Of a stretch of DNA of 64,000 bases, positions 42,971 through 51,784 are shown in pieces. The DNA lies in the NCBI RefSeq assembly GCF_008386585.1, contig NZ_VUOB01000038.1:62001-126000 (forward strand), in the 5' to 3' direction. The stretch comes from Solihabitans fulvus (lineage in GTDB: Bacteria; Actinomycetota; Actinomycetes; Mycobacteriales; Pseudonocardiaceae). The notes beneath the pieces were generated by a model. The model saw nothing but the letters and a program-made list of their open reading frames with translations, had not been told where the DNA came from and did no database searches. Both the position numbers and the translations under genes were made by a program. How positions within the stretch are numbered: the first letter of the stretch is position 1; every line of letters starts with the position of its first letter.

Positions 42971-43000
42971 GTGCTGGCGGCCGTCGTCGACCGGTCAAGG

Positions 43001-43034
43001 GCCCGTGCCGCCGGGGGAGGCCGGCGGCACGGGC
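43001..43034. terminator. Bidirectional terminator between mycosin and sugar-binding genes
   Basis: GCCCGTGCCGCCGG and CCGGCGGCACGGGC are perfect 14-bp arms around a 6-nt loop. It lies 30 bp after one stop and 13 bp beyond the other in the convergent gap. Confidence 0.85.
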
Positions 43035-43047
43035 ACTGAGCCGTTTG

Positions 43048-44043
43048 TCAGCAGGACTGCTTGTAGAAGTACTTCGAGTTGGCGTCCATGTCCGCCTTGG
43101 TGATCGCCACCAGGTCGGTCTGGAGGTTGCGCTGCACGGTGCCGCCGGTCAGGGCCGCGACGGCCTGGTCGACGCCCTGCTTGCCGATGGTGGCCGGGTC
43201 CTGCGCGATCAGCGCCTGCACGACGCCGGCCTTGAGGTCGTCGACCTGCTTGGGGCTGGCGTCGAAGCCGATCAGGTTGACCTGCCCGGTCTTGCCGGCG
43301 TTGGTCAACGCGGTGCCGGCGCCTTCACCCGTGTTCAGGTTGGTGGCGAACACGCCGATCAGGTCAGGGTTCGCGGACAGCGTCGCGGACACCTTGGACG
43401 CCGCCGTCGCCGGGTCGTTGTCGGTGTACTCCTGGCCGATGTACTTGAGGTTCGAGTACTTCTTGATCGCGGTCTCGAAGCCCTTGGCCCGCGCGTCGGT
43501 GGTCGAGGTGCCGGCCTTGGTATTGAGCACCAGCACCGAACCTGACTTGCTGCCGACCAGCTTGGCCAGCGCCTCCGCCGCCTTCTCGCCGCCCTGCTCG
43601 TTGTTCGAGGAGATCGAGGACAGCGCGATCGAGGTGTCCTGCAACGCGGTGTCCACCTCGACGACCTTGATCCCGGCGTCCTTGGCCTGCTGCATCGGGC
43701 CGGCCATCGCCTTGTCGTCGGTCGGCGCGATGAGGATGCCGGCCGGCTTGCTCGCGATGACGCCGTTGAGGATCGGGCTCTGGAGGCTCGCGTCGAACTT
43801 GTCCGGCGGCTGCGTGTCGAGCGTGTAGCCCTTCGCCTTGGCCTCGTCCTGCGCGCCGCACTGCATCGAGATGTAGAACGGCTCCGCTTTGACGCCAGGG
43901 ATCAGCGTCAGCTTCTTGTTGTTGCTGTTGCTGGCTGTTCCACCACCGGAGTCGCCGACCTGGCCGCCGCCGCACGCCGCGAGCACCGTCGCTGCCATCA
44001 GCGTCACGCCCAGGGCCGTGACCGCTTTTCTCGCCATCCCCAT
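43048..44043 (-). CDS. Sugar ABC transporter substrate-binding lipoprotein (FrcB/RbsB-like)
   Basis: This 331-residue protein has lipobox LAAC near residue 24 and a Peripla_BP_4 fold, with KPAGILIAPTDDKAMAGPM and VFATNLNTGEGAGTAL typical of ribose/fructose/mannose-binding proteins. GGAGGAAGAACA precedes the ATG at 44043. It is the last gene of the leftward lacI-manA-ATPase-permease operon, separated from the permease by 39 bp that contain a copy of the LacI-type operator. The ligand is probably mannose or a manno-oligosaccharide, inferred from its neighbours. Confidence 0.9.
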   Translation of the reverse strand: MGMARKAVTALGVTLMAATVLAACGGGQVGDSGGGTASNSNNKKLTLIPGVKAEPFYISMQCGAQDEAKAKGYTLDTQPPDKFDASLQSPILNGVIASKPAGILIAPTDDKAMAGPMQQAKDAGIKVVEVDTALQDTSIALSSISSNNEQGGEKAAEALAKLVGSKSGSVLVLNTKAGTSTTDARAKGFETAIKKYSNLKYIGQEYTDNDPATAASKVSATLSANPDLIGVFATNLNTGEGAGTALTNAGKTGQVNLIGFDASPKQVDDLKAGVVQALIAQDPATIGKQGVDQAVAALTGGTVQRNLQTDLVAITKADMDANSKYFYKQSC

Positions 44044-44056
44044 TGTTCTTCCTCCG

Positions 44057-44068
44057 CACATCGTTGTG
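44057..44068. promoter_or_regulatory. LacI-type operator copy upstream of the sugar-binding gene
   Basis: CACATCGTTGTG keeps the ACAnCGTTGT core of the operators at 48046, 48085 and 48329. It lies 14 bp before the substrate-binding protein start, just upstream of its SD. It could control an internal promoter for the highly expressed binding protein. Confidence 0.55.
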
Positions 44069-44082
44069 ATCGTCAGAAGTGG

Positions 44083-45135
44083 TTACGACTGGTCCCGCGC
44101 CCGCCTTCGGACCTGGTCGAACCAGACAGCGGCAACCAGCACGGCGCTCACCGCGATCGGCTGCCAGAACGCCTGCACATGCAGGATCACGAACCCCTTG
44201 GTCAACACCGCCGGGATGAAGATGCCGATCACCGTGCCGATGATCGAACCCATGCCGCCGAACAGGCTGGTGCCCCCGAGCACCACGGCGGCGATGACGT
44301 TCAGGTTGTCCGTGCTGTGTCCACTGATCGTGGTGGTGCGGAAGTAGGCCAGGGACATGAATCCGGCGAGTCCGGCCAGCACGCCCACCATCAGATAGAC
44401 CGTGACCAGGTGCCTGGTCACCGCGATGCCCGCGCGGCGGGCCGCCTCCTCGTTGGAGCCGATCGCGTAGGTGTAGCGGCCGAACCTGGTGGTGCGCAAG
44501 ACCAGGTCGCCGACGACGGTGATCAGCACCGCCAGGATCACCAGGTTCGGCACCACGCCGAGCGAGGTGCCCGAGCCAAGCGTCCTGGCCAGCGCCTTCG
44601 GCACGGTGCGCACGTCCGAGCCGTCGGTGATGAGCTGCGCCGCGCCAAGCGCCGCCCCGAACGAGCCGAGCGTGACGATCAGCGGCGGGATCTTGGCCCT
44701 GGCGATCAACAGCCCGTTCACCAGGCCCCACGCGCCGCCGCTGACCAGCGCGACGAGCAGGCCGACGAGGATCACGCCCCAGCCTGCGCCGGTGGAGTCG
44801 CTGCGGGGGCTCAGGCCCTCCATCGTCTTCGCCGCCATCACCCCGGCGAAGATCAGCACCGAGCCGACGGACAGGTCGATGCCCGAGGTGATGATCACGA
44901 ACGTCATGCCGACGCCGAGCACCAGCAGCACCGCGGCCTCGATGAGCAGCGTCTGCGCGGTGAACAGGGTGAGGAACGCGTCTGGCCGCGCGATGGAGAA
45001 CACCACGATCAGCGCGACGAGCACCAGCGCGATCCACACCGTGTTCGAGCCGGACACCCGCTGCCACAGGCTGCGCCGCGTCGGCTCGACGTCGCCGTTG
45101 GCGATGTCCACTGTGGACTCACTTCGCGTCGTCAT
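44083..45135 (-). CDS. Sugar ABC transporter permease (FrcC/RbsC-like)
   Basis: This 350-residue membrane protein has about 9-10 helices. It carries VGMTFVIITSGIDLSVGSVL and GSNEEAARRAGI, the signatures of BPD_transp_2 sugar permeases. The ATG overlaps the ATPase stop. One permease for one ATPase implies a homodimeric pore. A dispersed 13-bp palindrome (45106-45118) lies within its first codons. Confidence 0.92.
   Translation of the reverse strand: MTTRSESTVDIANGDVEPTRRSLWQRVSGSNTVWIALVLVALIVVFSIARPDAFLTLFTAQTLLIEAAVLLVLGVGMTFVIITSGIDLSVGSVLIFAGVMAAKTMEGLSPRSDSTGAGWGVILVGLLVALVSGGAWGLVNGLLIARAKIPPLIVTLGSFGAALGAAQLITDGSDVRTVPKALARTLGSGTSLGVVPNLVILAVLITVVGDLVLRTTRFGRYTYAIGSNEEAARRAGIAVTRHLVTVYLMVGVLAGLAGFMSLAYFRTTTISGHSTDNLNVIAAVVLGGTSLFGGMGSIIGTVIGIFIPAVLTKGFVILHVQAFWQPIAVSAVLVAAVWFDQVRRRARDQS
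45106..45118. repeat. Second copy of the palindrome GTCCACTGTGGAC
   Basis: Identical to 33887-33899. This copy falls inside codons 6-10 of the permease gene, so its presence in coding DNA is tolerated there. Confidence 0.55.
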
Positions 45136-45896
45136 GCCGCGTCCTCCTGTGACAGCGCGCCCGTCATCGCCCCGACCAGCTGTTCGACGGTCACGTCCGA
45201 CCCGGAGAACCTGGCCACCCGCCTGCCCAGCCGCAGCACCTCGATGCGGTCGGCGACGGCCAGCACCTCGGGCATGTTGTGGCTGATCAGCACCACGCCC
45301 ATGCCGGCGTCGCGGACCTTCTTGATCACGTCGAGGACCCGCTCGCGCTGCACCACGCCGAGCGCGGCCGTCGGCTCGTCCATGAACACCAGCTTGCTGG
45401 CCCACACCACCGACCTGGCCACCGCGACGCTCTGCCGCTGACCGCCGGACAGCGAGCCGATCGGCGCGTCGATGCTCTGGAGCCGCACGCCGAGCTGGCT
45501 GAACTCCGTGATGGCCCTGCGGCGCATCGCGGCCTTGTCCAGCACGCCGAGCCGGCCGAGCAGCCCCGGCTTGCGCAACTCCCTGCCAAGGAACAGGTTC
45601 GCGGCCGGGTCGAGGTCCGGCGCGACCGCGAGGTCCTGGTACACCGTCTCGATGCCGAGCCGCCGCGCGGTGGTCGGCGAGTCCAGCACGACCTGCTTGC
45701 CGTCGAACCGCAGCTCGCCGGAGTCCGGCTGCTGCACCCCGGACAGGCACTTCACCAGCGTCGACTTGCCGGCGCCGTTGTCGCCGATCAGCGCGACCAC
45801 CTCGCCGGCGAACGCCTGGAACGACGCGCCGCGCAGCGCCTCGACGCTCCCGTAGTGCTTGACGAGATCCTTGGCATCTAAGAGAAGTTCGCTCAT
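45132..45896 (-). CDS. Sugar ABC transporter ATPase, single-domain (FrcA-like)
   Basis: This 254-residue protein has one ABC domain: Walker A GDNGAGKSTLV (about residue 37), signature LSGGQRQSVAVAR, Walker B LVFMDEPTAAL and switch His SHNMPE. RbsA/XylG-type sugar ATPases carry two domains; a single domain is the FrcA type, known from fructose/mannose/ribose uptake in rhizobia. The ATG at 45896 follows GAGGACG. It overlaps the stop of a 27-codon repeat-derived frame that links it to manA. Confidence 0.92.
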   Translation of the reverse strand: MSELLLDAKDLVKHYGSVEALRGASFQAFAGEVVALIGDNGAGKSTLVKCLSGVQQPDSGELRFDGKQVVLDSPTTARRLGIETVYQDLAVAPDLDPAANLFLGRELRKPGLLGRLGVLDKAAMRRRAITEFSQLGVRLQSIDAPIGSLSGGQRQSVAVARSVVWASKLVFMDEPTAALGVVQRERVLDVIKKVRDAGMGVVLISHNMPEVLAVADRIEVLRLGRRVARFSGSDVTVEQLVGAMTGALSQEDAA

Positions 45897-45976
45897 CGAC
45901 GTCCTCGCTTCGCTCCGGGCGCCGATGAGGCACAAGTCGGGCTGTGTTGAATGATTCGCTCGCTGCGCTCGCTCAT
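45893..45976 (-). repeat. 27-codon mini-ORF made from an MSERSER-type repeat
   Basis: The frame starts MSERSERIIQHS at an ATG overlapping the manA stop, and its stop overlaps the ATPase ATG. The DNA carries GAGCGAGCGCAGCGAGCGA and a related GAGCGAAGCGAGG near its end. I recall this sequence as a repeat seen in many actinobacterial intergenic regions, so the peptide may be incidental. It could still couple translation of manA to the ATPase. Confidence 0.55.
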
Positions 45977-47031
45977 GACCCAGCTCCGATCACGGGCGGC
46001 CGGCACCGCACGGCCACCAGGTCGCCGTCCACCCTCGCCTCGCCAGCCGCGTGCGGCACGACCACCGTGCTGCCCTGGTGCAGCGCCAACTCGCCGCCGT
46101 CGCTGCGCAACCTGCCGGAGCCGGACAGCACGACCAGCACCGAGAAGGACGCGTCGAGCGCCAGCTCGCCGTCGGCGTGCAGGCGGTCGGCGCGGAAGAA
46201 CGGGTCGGCCTGGCTGGAGAACAGCGGCACGACCGGGTCGGCGCGGTCGTGGGTGTGCCGCACCAGCGAGTCCAGCCTGTCGCCGGTCCAGCCGGCCAGG
46301 TCGACGCACTCCAGCGCGGTCGGGTAGCCGAGGCCGAGGTGCCCGGCGTCCTGGTTGTCCAGGAAGCCCTGCCACTCCAGCGTGACCGAGAAGTCCGTCG
46401 GCTGCTGCAACTCGACGATGAACACGCCTGGCCCGATCGCGTGCGGCAGGCCGGCCGGCACGAAGACCGTGTCACCGGCCCGAACCGGCACCGCGTTGAG
46501 CGCGCCGAGCATCGCAGGGGAGTCCTGTGTGGACACCCAACGCTCGACCGTCGCCGCGTCGACGTCCTCGCGGAAGCCGACGTACACGGTCGGGTCGGGC
46601 CCGCTGGCGCCGATCACCACCCACGACTCGGTCTTGCCGTGCCGGCAGTTCAGGTGCGAGGCGGCGAAGGAGTTGGACGGGTGGCAGTGCACCGGCAGCC
46701 GCTGGCCCGCGTCGAGCAGCTTCACCAGCAGCGCGGTGTCCGCGCCGAACTCGGCGGCGTGCGCTGGCCCGAGCCACCCCGTCGGGTCGGCCGCGACCGC
46801 GTCGCGCAGCAGCCTGCCGTCCGGCAGCGTCGACAGCCCGGTCCCGTCCCGCCCGAACAGGGTCGTCGTCGACGCGACCCAGTCCTCCGGCCCGTAGTCC
46901 GCGGCGGCCTCCGGCTCGCCGCGCAGGGCGGCGATCGACGCACCGCCCCGATAGAACTGCTTCGGCTGGTTGGCCGGCAGTTCGATGGGCTCCCGAGCCG
47001 TCGACCGCTCGGCCCCGTCAGCAGGACTCAC
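45973..47031 (-). CDS. manA: Mannose-6-phosphate isomerase, class I
   Basis: This 352-residue zinc cupin enzyme interconverts mannose-6-phosphate and fructose-6-phosphate. Metal ligands are visible in LPVHCHPSNSFA, GKTESWVVIG and PAGLPHAIGPG. GTGA overlaps the LacI stop, so it is translated with the regulator. Its place between the LacI gene and a sugar ABC transporter, opposite a GH92 mannosidase, gives a coherent route: extracellular mannoside trimming, mannose uptake, phosphorylation by a kinase not in this window, then isomerisation into glycolysis. Confidence 0.94.
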   Translation of the reverse strand: MSPADGAERSTAREPIELPANQPKQFYRGGASIAALRGEPEAAADYGPEDWVASTTTLFGRDGTGLSTLPDGRLLRDAVAADPTGWLGPAHAAEFGADTALLVKLLDAGQRLPVHCHPSNSFAASHLNCRHGKTESWVVIGASGPDPTVYVGFREDVDAATVERWVSTQDSPAMLGALNAVPVRAGDTVFVPAGLPHAIGPGVFIVELQQPTDFSVTLEWQGFLDNQDAGHLGLGYPTALECVDLAGWTGDRLDSLVRHTHDRADPVVPLFSSQADPFFRADRLHADGELALDASFSVLVVLSGSGRLRSDGGELALHQGSTVVVPHAAGEARVDGDLVAVRCRPPVIGAGS

Positions 47032-48059
47032 GCTGTGACCTCCCCAGATCCACGTGGCACCAGGCGCACCGGCAGCACGACGCGGCGCGGTGGCGAACTG
47101 TCGCCGTCCATGCGGGCGAACAGCAGATCGGCGGCGGCCTTGCCGAGCGCGCTCGCGTCGTGCGCGATCACCGTCACCGGCGGGCTCAGCAGGTCGGCCA
47201 GTTCGAAGTCGTCGAAGCCGACCAGGGCGGGCCGGTCGGTCCGGCCGGCCAGCGCGCGCAGCACGTACACGGTGATCCGGTTGTTGCCGGTCACCAGCGC
47301 GGTCGCGGGCTGTCGGCCGCCGAACACCCGGCGCAGCGCCTCGGCGACGGTGTGCTCGTCGTGCGGGCCCATCACGACGAGTTCCTCGTGGTAGCCGACG
47401 TCGGCGCGCACGCAGCCCTCGCGGAACCCGCGCAGCCGTTCGTTGGCGGTGAAGATGTCCGGCGCGTCGCCGAAGAACGCGATGCGGCGGTGGCCGTGCG
47501 CGGCGAGGTGGCGCACGGCCTCGATGGTGCCGCCGATGTTGTCGACCAGCACGGTGTCGGCGACCACGTCGCCAGCGGGCCGGTCAAGGAACACCACCGG
47601 TGTGCCGGCGCGCATCTCCGGCGTGAGGTAGCCGTGCTGGAGCCCGGCCGGCACGATCAGCAGGCCGTCCACCCGGCGCGCGCAGAACTCCAGCGCCAGT
47701 TCCCGTTCCCTGGCGGGCTGTTCGTCCGACGACCCGGTCAGCACCTGTCTGCCGCGCAGCCGCGCGATCTCCTCGACGGCCCTGGTCATGCCGGAGTAGA
47801 ACGGGTTGGCGACGTCCTCGAGGACCAGGCCGATGGTGCCGGTCGAGGACCCCCTGCGCAGGTTGCGCGCGCTGAGGTTGCGGCGGAAGCCGAGCTGGTC
47901 GATCGCCGCGAGCACGCGCTCGGCCGTGGCCGGGTGCACGCCGGGCTCGTCGTTCACCACCCGCGAGACCGTCTTGATGCTGACACCGGCCAGCCGCGCC
48001 ACGTCGCTCATCGTGGCGCGCCGAACCTTGCGTGGGCCGACCCCGGACAACGTTGTCAT
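47028..48059 (-). CDS. LacI-family regulator of the mannose locus
   Basis: This 343-residue repressor has the LacI HTH MSDVARLAGVSIKTVSRVVN (about residues 17-36) and a periplasmic-binding-type sugar domain with GLVLEDVANPFYSGM and DRPALVGFDDFELADL. The ATG at 48059 is supported by a promoter that places the transcript start at or next to it (leaderless). A shorter form from ATG 48011 is the usual LacI start and cannot be excluded. An operator overlaps its first codons and another its -35, so it is autoregulated. Confidence 0.93.
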   Translation of the reverse strand: MTTLSGVGPRKVRRATMSDVARLAGVSIKTVSRVVNDEPGVHPATAERVLAAIDQLGFRRNLSARNLRRGSSTGTIGLVLEDVANPFYSGMTRAVEEIARLRGRQVLTGSSDEQPARERELALEFCARRVDGLLIVPAGLQHGYLTPEMRAGTPVVFLDRPAGDVVADTVLVDNIGGTIEAVRHLAAHGHRRIAFFGDAPDIFTANERLRGFREGCVRADVGYHEELVVMGPHDEHTVAEALRRVFGGRQPATALVTGNNRITVYVLRALAGRTDRPALVGFDDFELADLLSPPVTVIAHDASALGKAAADLLFARMDGDSSPPRRVVLPVRLVPRGSGEVTA

Positions 48060-48098
48060 AGTCGCCGAATTGGACACCGTCGCCGACAGCGTTGTCAA
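48046..48098 (-). promoter_or_regulatory. lacI-operon promoter with two operators
   Basis: On the minus strand, TTGACA (48098-48093), an 18-bp spacer and TCCAAT (48074-48069) put the transcript start near 48060, next to the ATG at 48059. Operator O1, GACAACGTTGTC (48046-48057), is a perfect 12-bp palindrome over the start site. O2, GACAGCGTTGTC (48085-48096), has one mismatch and covers the -35. Their centres are 39 bp apart. Confidence 0.75.
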
Positions 48099-48328
48099 CG
48101 GTTCCGAACCGGTCAAGCAGCGATTCAGCCGGACGGCGTACCACGCGGCGCGCCGGGTCGGCCACGGACGGCGGAAGGGTCGATCTTGGCTCGGCACAAG
48201 GTTTCCGAACGGACTGGCTTGCTACCTATGGCCGAAGGTCGATGTCCCGAACCGGACAGCCTGGTCGATCCGGTCTTGACGCGAACCTCACGCACTCGGC
48301 AAGGATGCAAGCGCAGCGAGTGACCCTG

Positions 48329-48340
48329 GACAAGGTTGTC
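48329..48340. promoter_or_regulatory. LacI-type operator upstream of the GH92 mannosidase
   Basis: GACAAGGTTGTC has the same GACAA/TTGTC arms as O1, with a changed centre. It lies 15 bp before the GTG at 48356 and would block the mannosidase transcript. A weak -35-like TTGACG is at 48276-48281. Confidence 0.65.
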
Positions 48341-48355
48341 AGAGGAGGCGGTCGC

Positions 48356-51300
48356 GTGAATGCCGGTATGGACAGGTTGTCGAGACGAAACACTGGCCGA
48401 TGGCGGCCGGGAGCGAGGATCGGGATCGTGCTCGGTGCGGTGGCGGCCCTCGTGCTCGCCCCCACGGTCGCGGCGGTGGCCCAGCCCGACGCGGCGGCCA
48501 AGCCCGCCAAGGAGGACCTCGCCAAGTGGGTCAACCCCTACGTCGGCACCAAGCCCGGCGGGCAGGACCAGGGCACCGGCGGCGGCGCCGGCAACAACTT
48601 CCCCGGCGCCGACGCGCCGTTCGGCATGGTGCAGTGGAGCCCGGACACCGTCACGTTCCAGCACGGCGGCTACTTCTACGACGACAACCGGATCCGCGGT
48701 TTCAGCCTCACCCACCTGTCCGGCGCGGGATGCTCCACCTACGAGGACATCCCGTTCATGCCGGTGGTCGGCGAGGTCACCGACTCGCCGGCGGCGAACC
48801 CGGCCAAGTACGTGGCGAAGTTCAGCCACGCCAACGAGAACGTCTCCGCCGGCTACTACGGCGTGAACCTCGACAACGGCGCCAAGGTCGAGCTGTCCGC
48901 CACCCAGCGCACCGGCTCCGGCCGCTTCACCTACCCGGCGGGCCAGCCGGCGACCCTGCTGGTGAACACCTCCGGCTCGATCGCCGGCACCGACGACGCC
49001 CAGGTCACCATCGGCAAGGACTCGATCAGCGGCTGGGCGGCCAGCGGCCGGTTCTGCGGCGCGGACGACCACTACCGCGTCTACTTCTACGCCCAGTTCG
49101 ATCAGTCCTTCGCGTCCATCGGCACCTGGAAGAACGGCGCGGTCACCCCCGGCCTGGCGACCCAGCAGGGCGGCGCGCCCGCCAAGGCGGATCTGACGCC
49201 GCCCGCCGACTCGAAGGCCGCCGCGACGCCGAAGGGCAGCGTGCAGTCCCGCTCGGTCAAGCCGCAGGACACCACGGTGTCCGGGCCGGGCAGCGGCGCG
49301 TTCGTCACCTTCGACTCCACCGCGAAGCCCGCCGTCAACGTGCGGGTCGGGCTGTCGTTCGTGTCGACCGACGGCGCGCGGAACAACCTGAAGGTCGAGA
49401 ACAACGGGAAGAAGTCCTTCGACCAGGTGGCCGCCGCGGCGCGCGCGTCGTGGAACGACCGGCTCAACCAGATCCAGGTCAAGGGCGGCAGCGACGCTGA
49501 CCGCACCACCTTCTACACCGCGCTGTACCACTCCCTGTTGCAGCCCAACGTGTTCTCCGACGCCGACGGCCGCTACATCGGCTTCGACGGGCGGATACAC
49601 AGCGCGGACAAGGGCCACGCGATGTACACCAACTTCTCCGGTTGGGACATCTACCGTTCCGAGACGCAGCTGTTGGCCACCCTGGCGCCCAAGGAGACCT
49701 CCGACATCGCGCGGTCGATGATCGCGTTCGCCGAACAGGGCGGCTCCTGGGACCGCTGGACGGTCGCCAACGACTACACGGGCGTGATGAACGGCGACCC
49801 GTACCACATCATCGTGTCCACCGCGTATGCCTTCGGCGCCAAGGACTTCGACGCGAACAAGGCGCTGCTGCTGATGCTGCGCGGCGCCACCCAGAAGACC
49901 AGCGGCTACGAGGAGCGGCCCGGCCTTGCCGACTACCTGAAGCTGGGCTACGTGCCCGGCCAGGCCGCCGACACCCTGGAGTACAACAGCGCCGACTTCT
50001 CCGTGGCGCAGCTGGCGCGCAGGCTCGGGGACAGCGCGAGCGCCGGCACGTTCATGAAGCGGGCGCAGACCTGGCAGAGCCTGCTCAACCCGGCCACCGG
50101 CTACCTCCAGCCGCGCAACGCGGACGGCTCCTTCGTCGAGCCGTTCAACCCAGGCGACCCCAACGGGTACACCGAGGGCAACGGCGCGCAGTACAGCTGG
50201 ATGGTGCCGTTCAACGAGAGCGGGCTGGTCGCCTCGCGCGGCGGCAGCGCGGCGGTGAACACGATGCTGGACGAGTTCTTCAAGGTCCTCAACGCCGGCC
50301 CGCACGACCCGCACGCGTTCCTCGGCAACGAGCCGACGCTCCAGACCCCGTGGATCTACGACTACTCCGGCGCGCCCTACAAGGCGCAGGCGGCCGTGCG
50401 GAACGCGATGACCCAGCTGTACAACCCGACCGCGAGCGGGCTGGTCGGCAACGACGACCTCGGCGAGATGTCCTCCTGGTACGTCTGGGCCGCCATGGGC
50501 ATGTACCCGATGATCCCGGGTAGGGCGGAGCTGGTGCTCAACAGCCCGTCCTTCGAGCAGGTCGTGCTGACCACGGGCAACGGCAAGAAGATCACCATCA
50601 ACGCGCCGGGCGCGTCGACGAGCTCGCCGTACGTCACCGGCCTGAAGGTCAACGGCCAGTCCTCCACGAGGCCCTGGCTGCCGGAGTCGTTCGTCGCCAA
50701 CGGCGGCACCCTCGACTACACGCTGTCCTCGACCCCGGACACGGCGTGGGGCAGCACCTCCGCCGACGCGCCGCCGTCGTTCAGCGAGGGCGGGGTGAAC
50801 CAGCGGACCTACGTCGACCCGGCCCGTTCGGTGGTGCCCGGCGGCGCGAGCGCGCCGGTGACCATCGGCGTGCAGGACCTGTCCGGCAAGGGCAGCACGG
50901 TGCACTGGACCGCGTCGCCGCCAAGCGGCATCACGCTGACCCCGTCCTCGGGGGACATCACCGCGCCGCCCGGCGGCAAGGCGGGGCAGCAGGCGATGCT
51001 GGCGGTCGCCGCAGGCACCGCGGAGGCCAGCTACCGGATCCCGGTCAGCTACACGGCCTCGGACGGCAGCACCGTGGCCGGCGCGACGCTGGTGGTGCTC
51101 GTCGCCCAGCCGGGCAGCCTGCGCGCCGCGCTGAACAACATCGGCACCTCGCCGGACGACAACCAGGCCGTCGGCAACTTCGACGGCGGCGGCTGGAGCT
51201 ACTCGCGCAACGCGCTGGCCGGCACCGGCCTGCCCCCTGGCGGCTCGGTCAGCTCCGACGGCCTGACCTACGCGTGGCCTTCGGTGCCCGTCGGCGAGCC

Positions 51301-51688
51301 TGACAACGTCAACGCCACCGGCCAGACGATCAACCTGACCGCGCCGGCCGGCGCGACCAAGCTGGGGCTGCTCGGCGCGGCGGGTGACGGCAAGGCGTCC
51401 GGGACGCTGACCATCACCTACACCGACGGCAGCACCCAGACCGCCGACGTCGGCATGTCCGACTGGGCGCTGGGCGGGCCGTCCAACCTGCCGCCCTCGT
51501 TCGGCAACCGCGTGGTGAACACGACCACCTATCGCAACAACATGAGTGGCACCGCGCAAAAGCTCAACGTGTACCTGTTCGCCACCGCCCCCATCACGTT
51601 GCAGACTGGCAAGCAGGTCAAGAGCGTCACGCTGCCCGGGACGGTCACGGGCGGCACCTTCCACGTGTTCTCTGTCGCGGTCGGCTGA
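48356..51688 (+). CDS. Secreted GH92 alpha-mannosidase with C-terminal accessory domains
   Basis: This 1110-residue exported enzyme has a signal peptide (about 1-40) and a GH92 catalytic region (about 50-800): WVNPYVGTKPGG, FPGADAPFGMVQWSPD, HLSGAGCSTYEDIPFMP, and GNDDLGEMSSWYVWAAMGMY with the catalytic-base Glu. GH92 enzymes are calcium-dependent inverting exo-alpha-mannosidases, often alpha-1,2. After about 810 come an NEW3/Ig-like segment and a beta-sandwich carbohydrate-binding-like domain ending at residue 1110. The GTG at 48356 has GAGGAGG 7 nt upstream. It is divergent from the LacI operon with a matching operator. Confidence 0.92.
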   Translation: MNAGMDRLSRRNTGRWRPGARIGIVLGAVAALVLAPTVAAVAQPDAAAKPAKEDLAKWVNPYVGTKPGGQDQGTGGGAGNNFPGADAPFGMVQWSPDTVTFQHGGYFYDDNRIRGFSLTHLSGAGCSTYEDIPFMPVVGEVTDSPAANPAKYVAKFSHANENVSAGYYGVNLDNGAKVELSATQRTGSGRFTYPAGQPATLLVNTSGSIAGTDDAQVTIGKDSISGWAASGRFCGADDHYRVYFYAQFDQSFASIGTWKNGAVTPGLATQQGGAPAKADLTPPADSKAAATPKGSVQSRSVKPQDTTVSGPGSGAFVTFDSTAKPAVNVRVGLSFVSTDGARNNLKVENNGKKSFDQVAAAARASWNDRLNQIQVKGGSDADRTTFYTALYHSLLQPNVFSDADGRYIGFDGRIHSADKGHAMYTNFSGWDIYRSETQLLATLAPKETSDIARSMIAFAEQGGSWDRWTVANDYTGVMNGDPYHIIVSTAYAFGAKDFDANKALLLMLRGATQKTSGYEERPGLADYLKLGYVPGQAADTLEYNSADFSVAQLARRLGDSASAGTFMKRAQTWQSLLNPATGYLQPRNADGSFVEPFNPGDPNGYTEGNGAQYSWMVPFNESGLVASRGGSAAVNTMLDEFFKVLNAGPHDPHAFLGNEPTLQTPWIYDYSGAPYKAQAAVRNAMTQLYNPTASGLVGNDDLGEMSSWYVWAAMGMYPMIPGRAELVLNSPSFEQVVLTTGNGKKITINAPGASTSSPYVTGLKVNGQSSTRPWLPESFVANGGTLDYTLSSTPDTAWGSTSADAPPSFSEGGVNQRTYVDPARSVVPGGASAPVTIGVQDLSGKGSTVHWTASPPSGITLTPSSGDITAPPGGKAGQQAMLAVAAGTAEASYRIPVSYTASDGSTVAGATLVVLVAQPGSLRAALNNIGTSPDDNQAVGNFDGGGWSYSRNALAGTGLPPGGSVSSDGLTYAWPSVPVGEPDNVNATGQTINLTAPAGATKLGLLGAAGDGKASGTLTITYTDGSTQTADVGMSDWALGGPSNLPPSFGNRVVNTTTYRNNMSGTAQKLNVYLFATAPITLQTGKQVKSVTLPGTVTGGTFHVFSVAVG

Positions 51689-51741
51689 CGAGGAGACACC
51701 GGAGTTCGCTCGCGAGGGACGTGGCGGCGGCCTCGCGAGTG

Positions 51742-51784
51742 GGGTGGGGCGGCGTCGGGGAACCTCCCCGGCGCCGTCCCACCC
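51742..51784 (+). terminator. 19-bp-stem terminator after the mannosidase
   Basis: GGGTGGGGCGGCGTCGGGG (51742-51760) pairs with CCCCGGCGCCGTCCCACCC (51766-51784) around AACCT, with only two G-U wobbles. It lies 54 bp after the stop. Confidence 0.82.
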
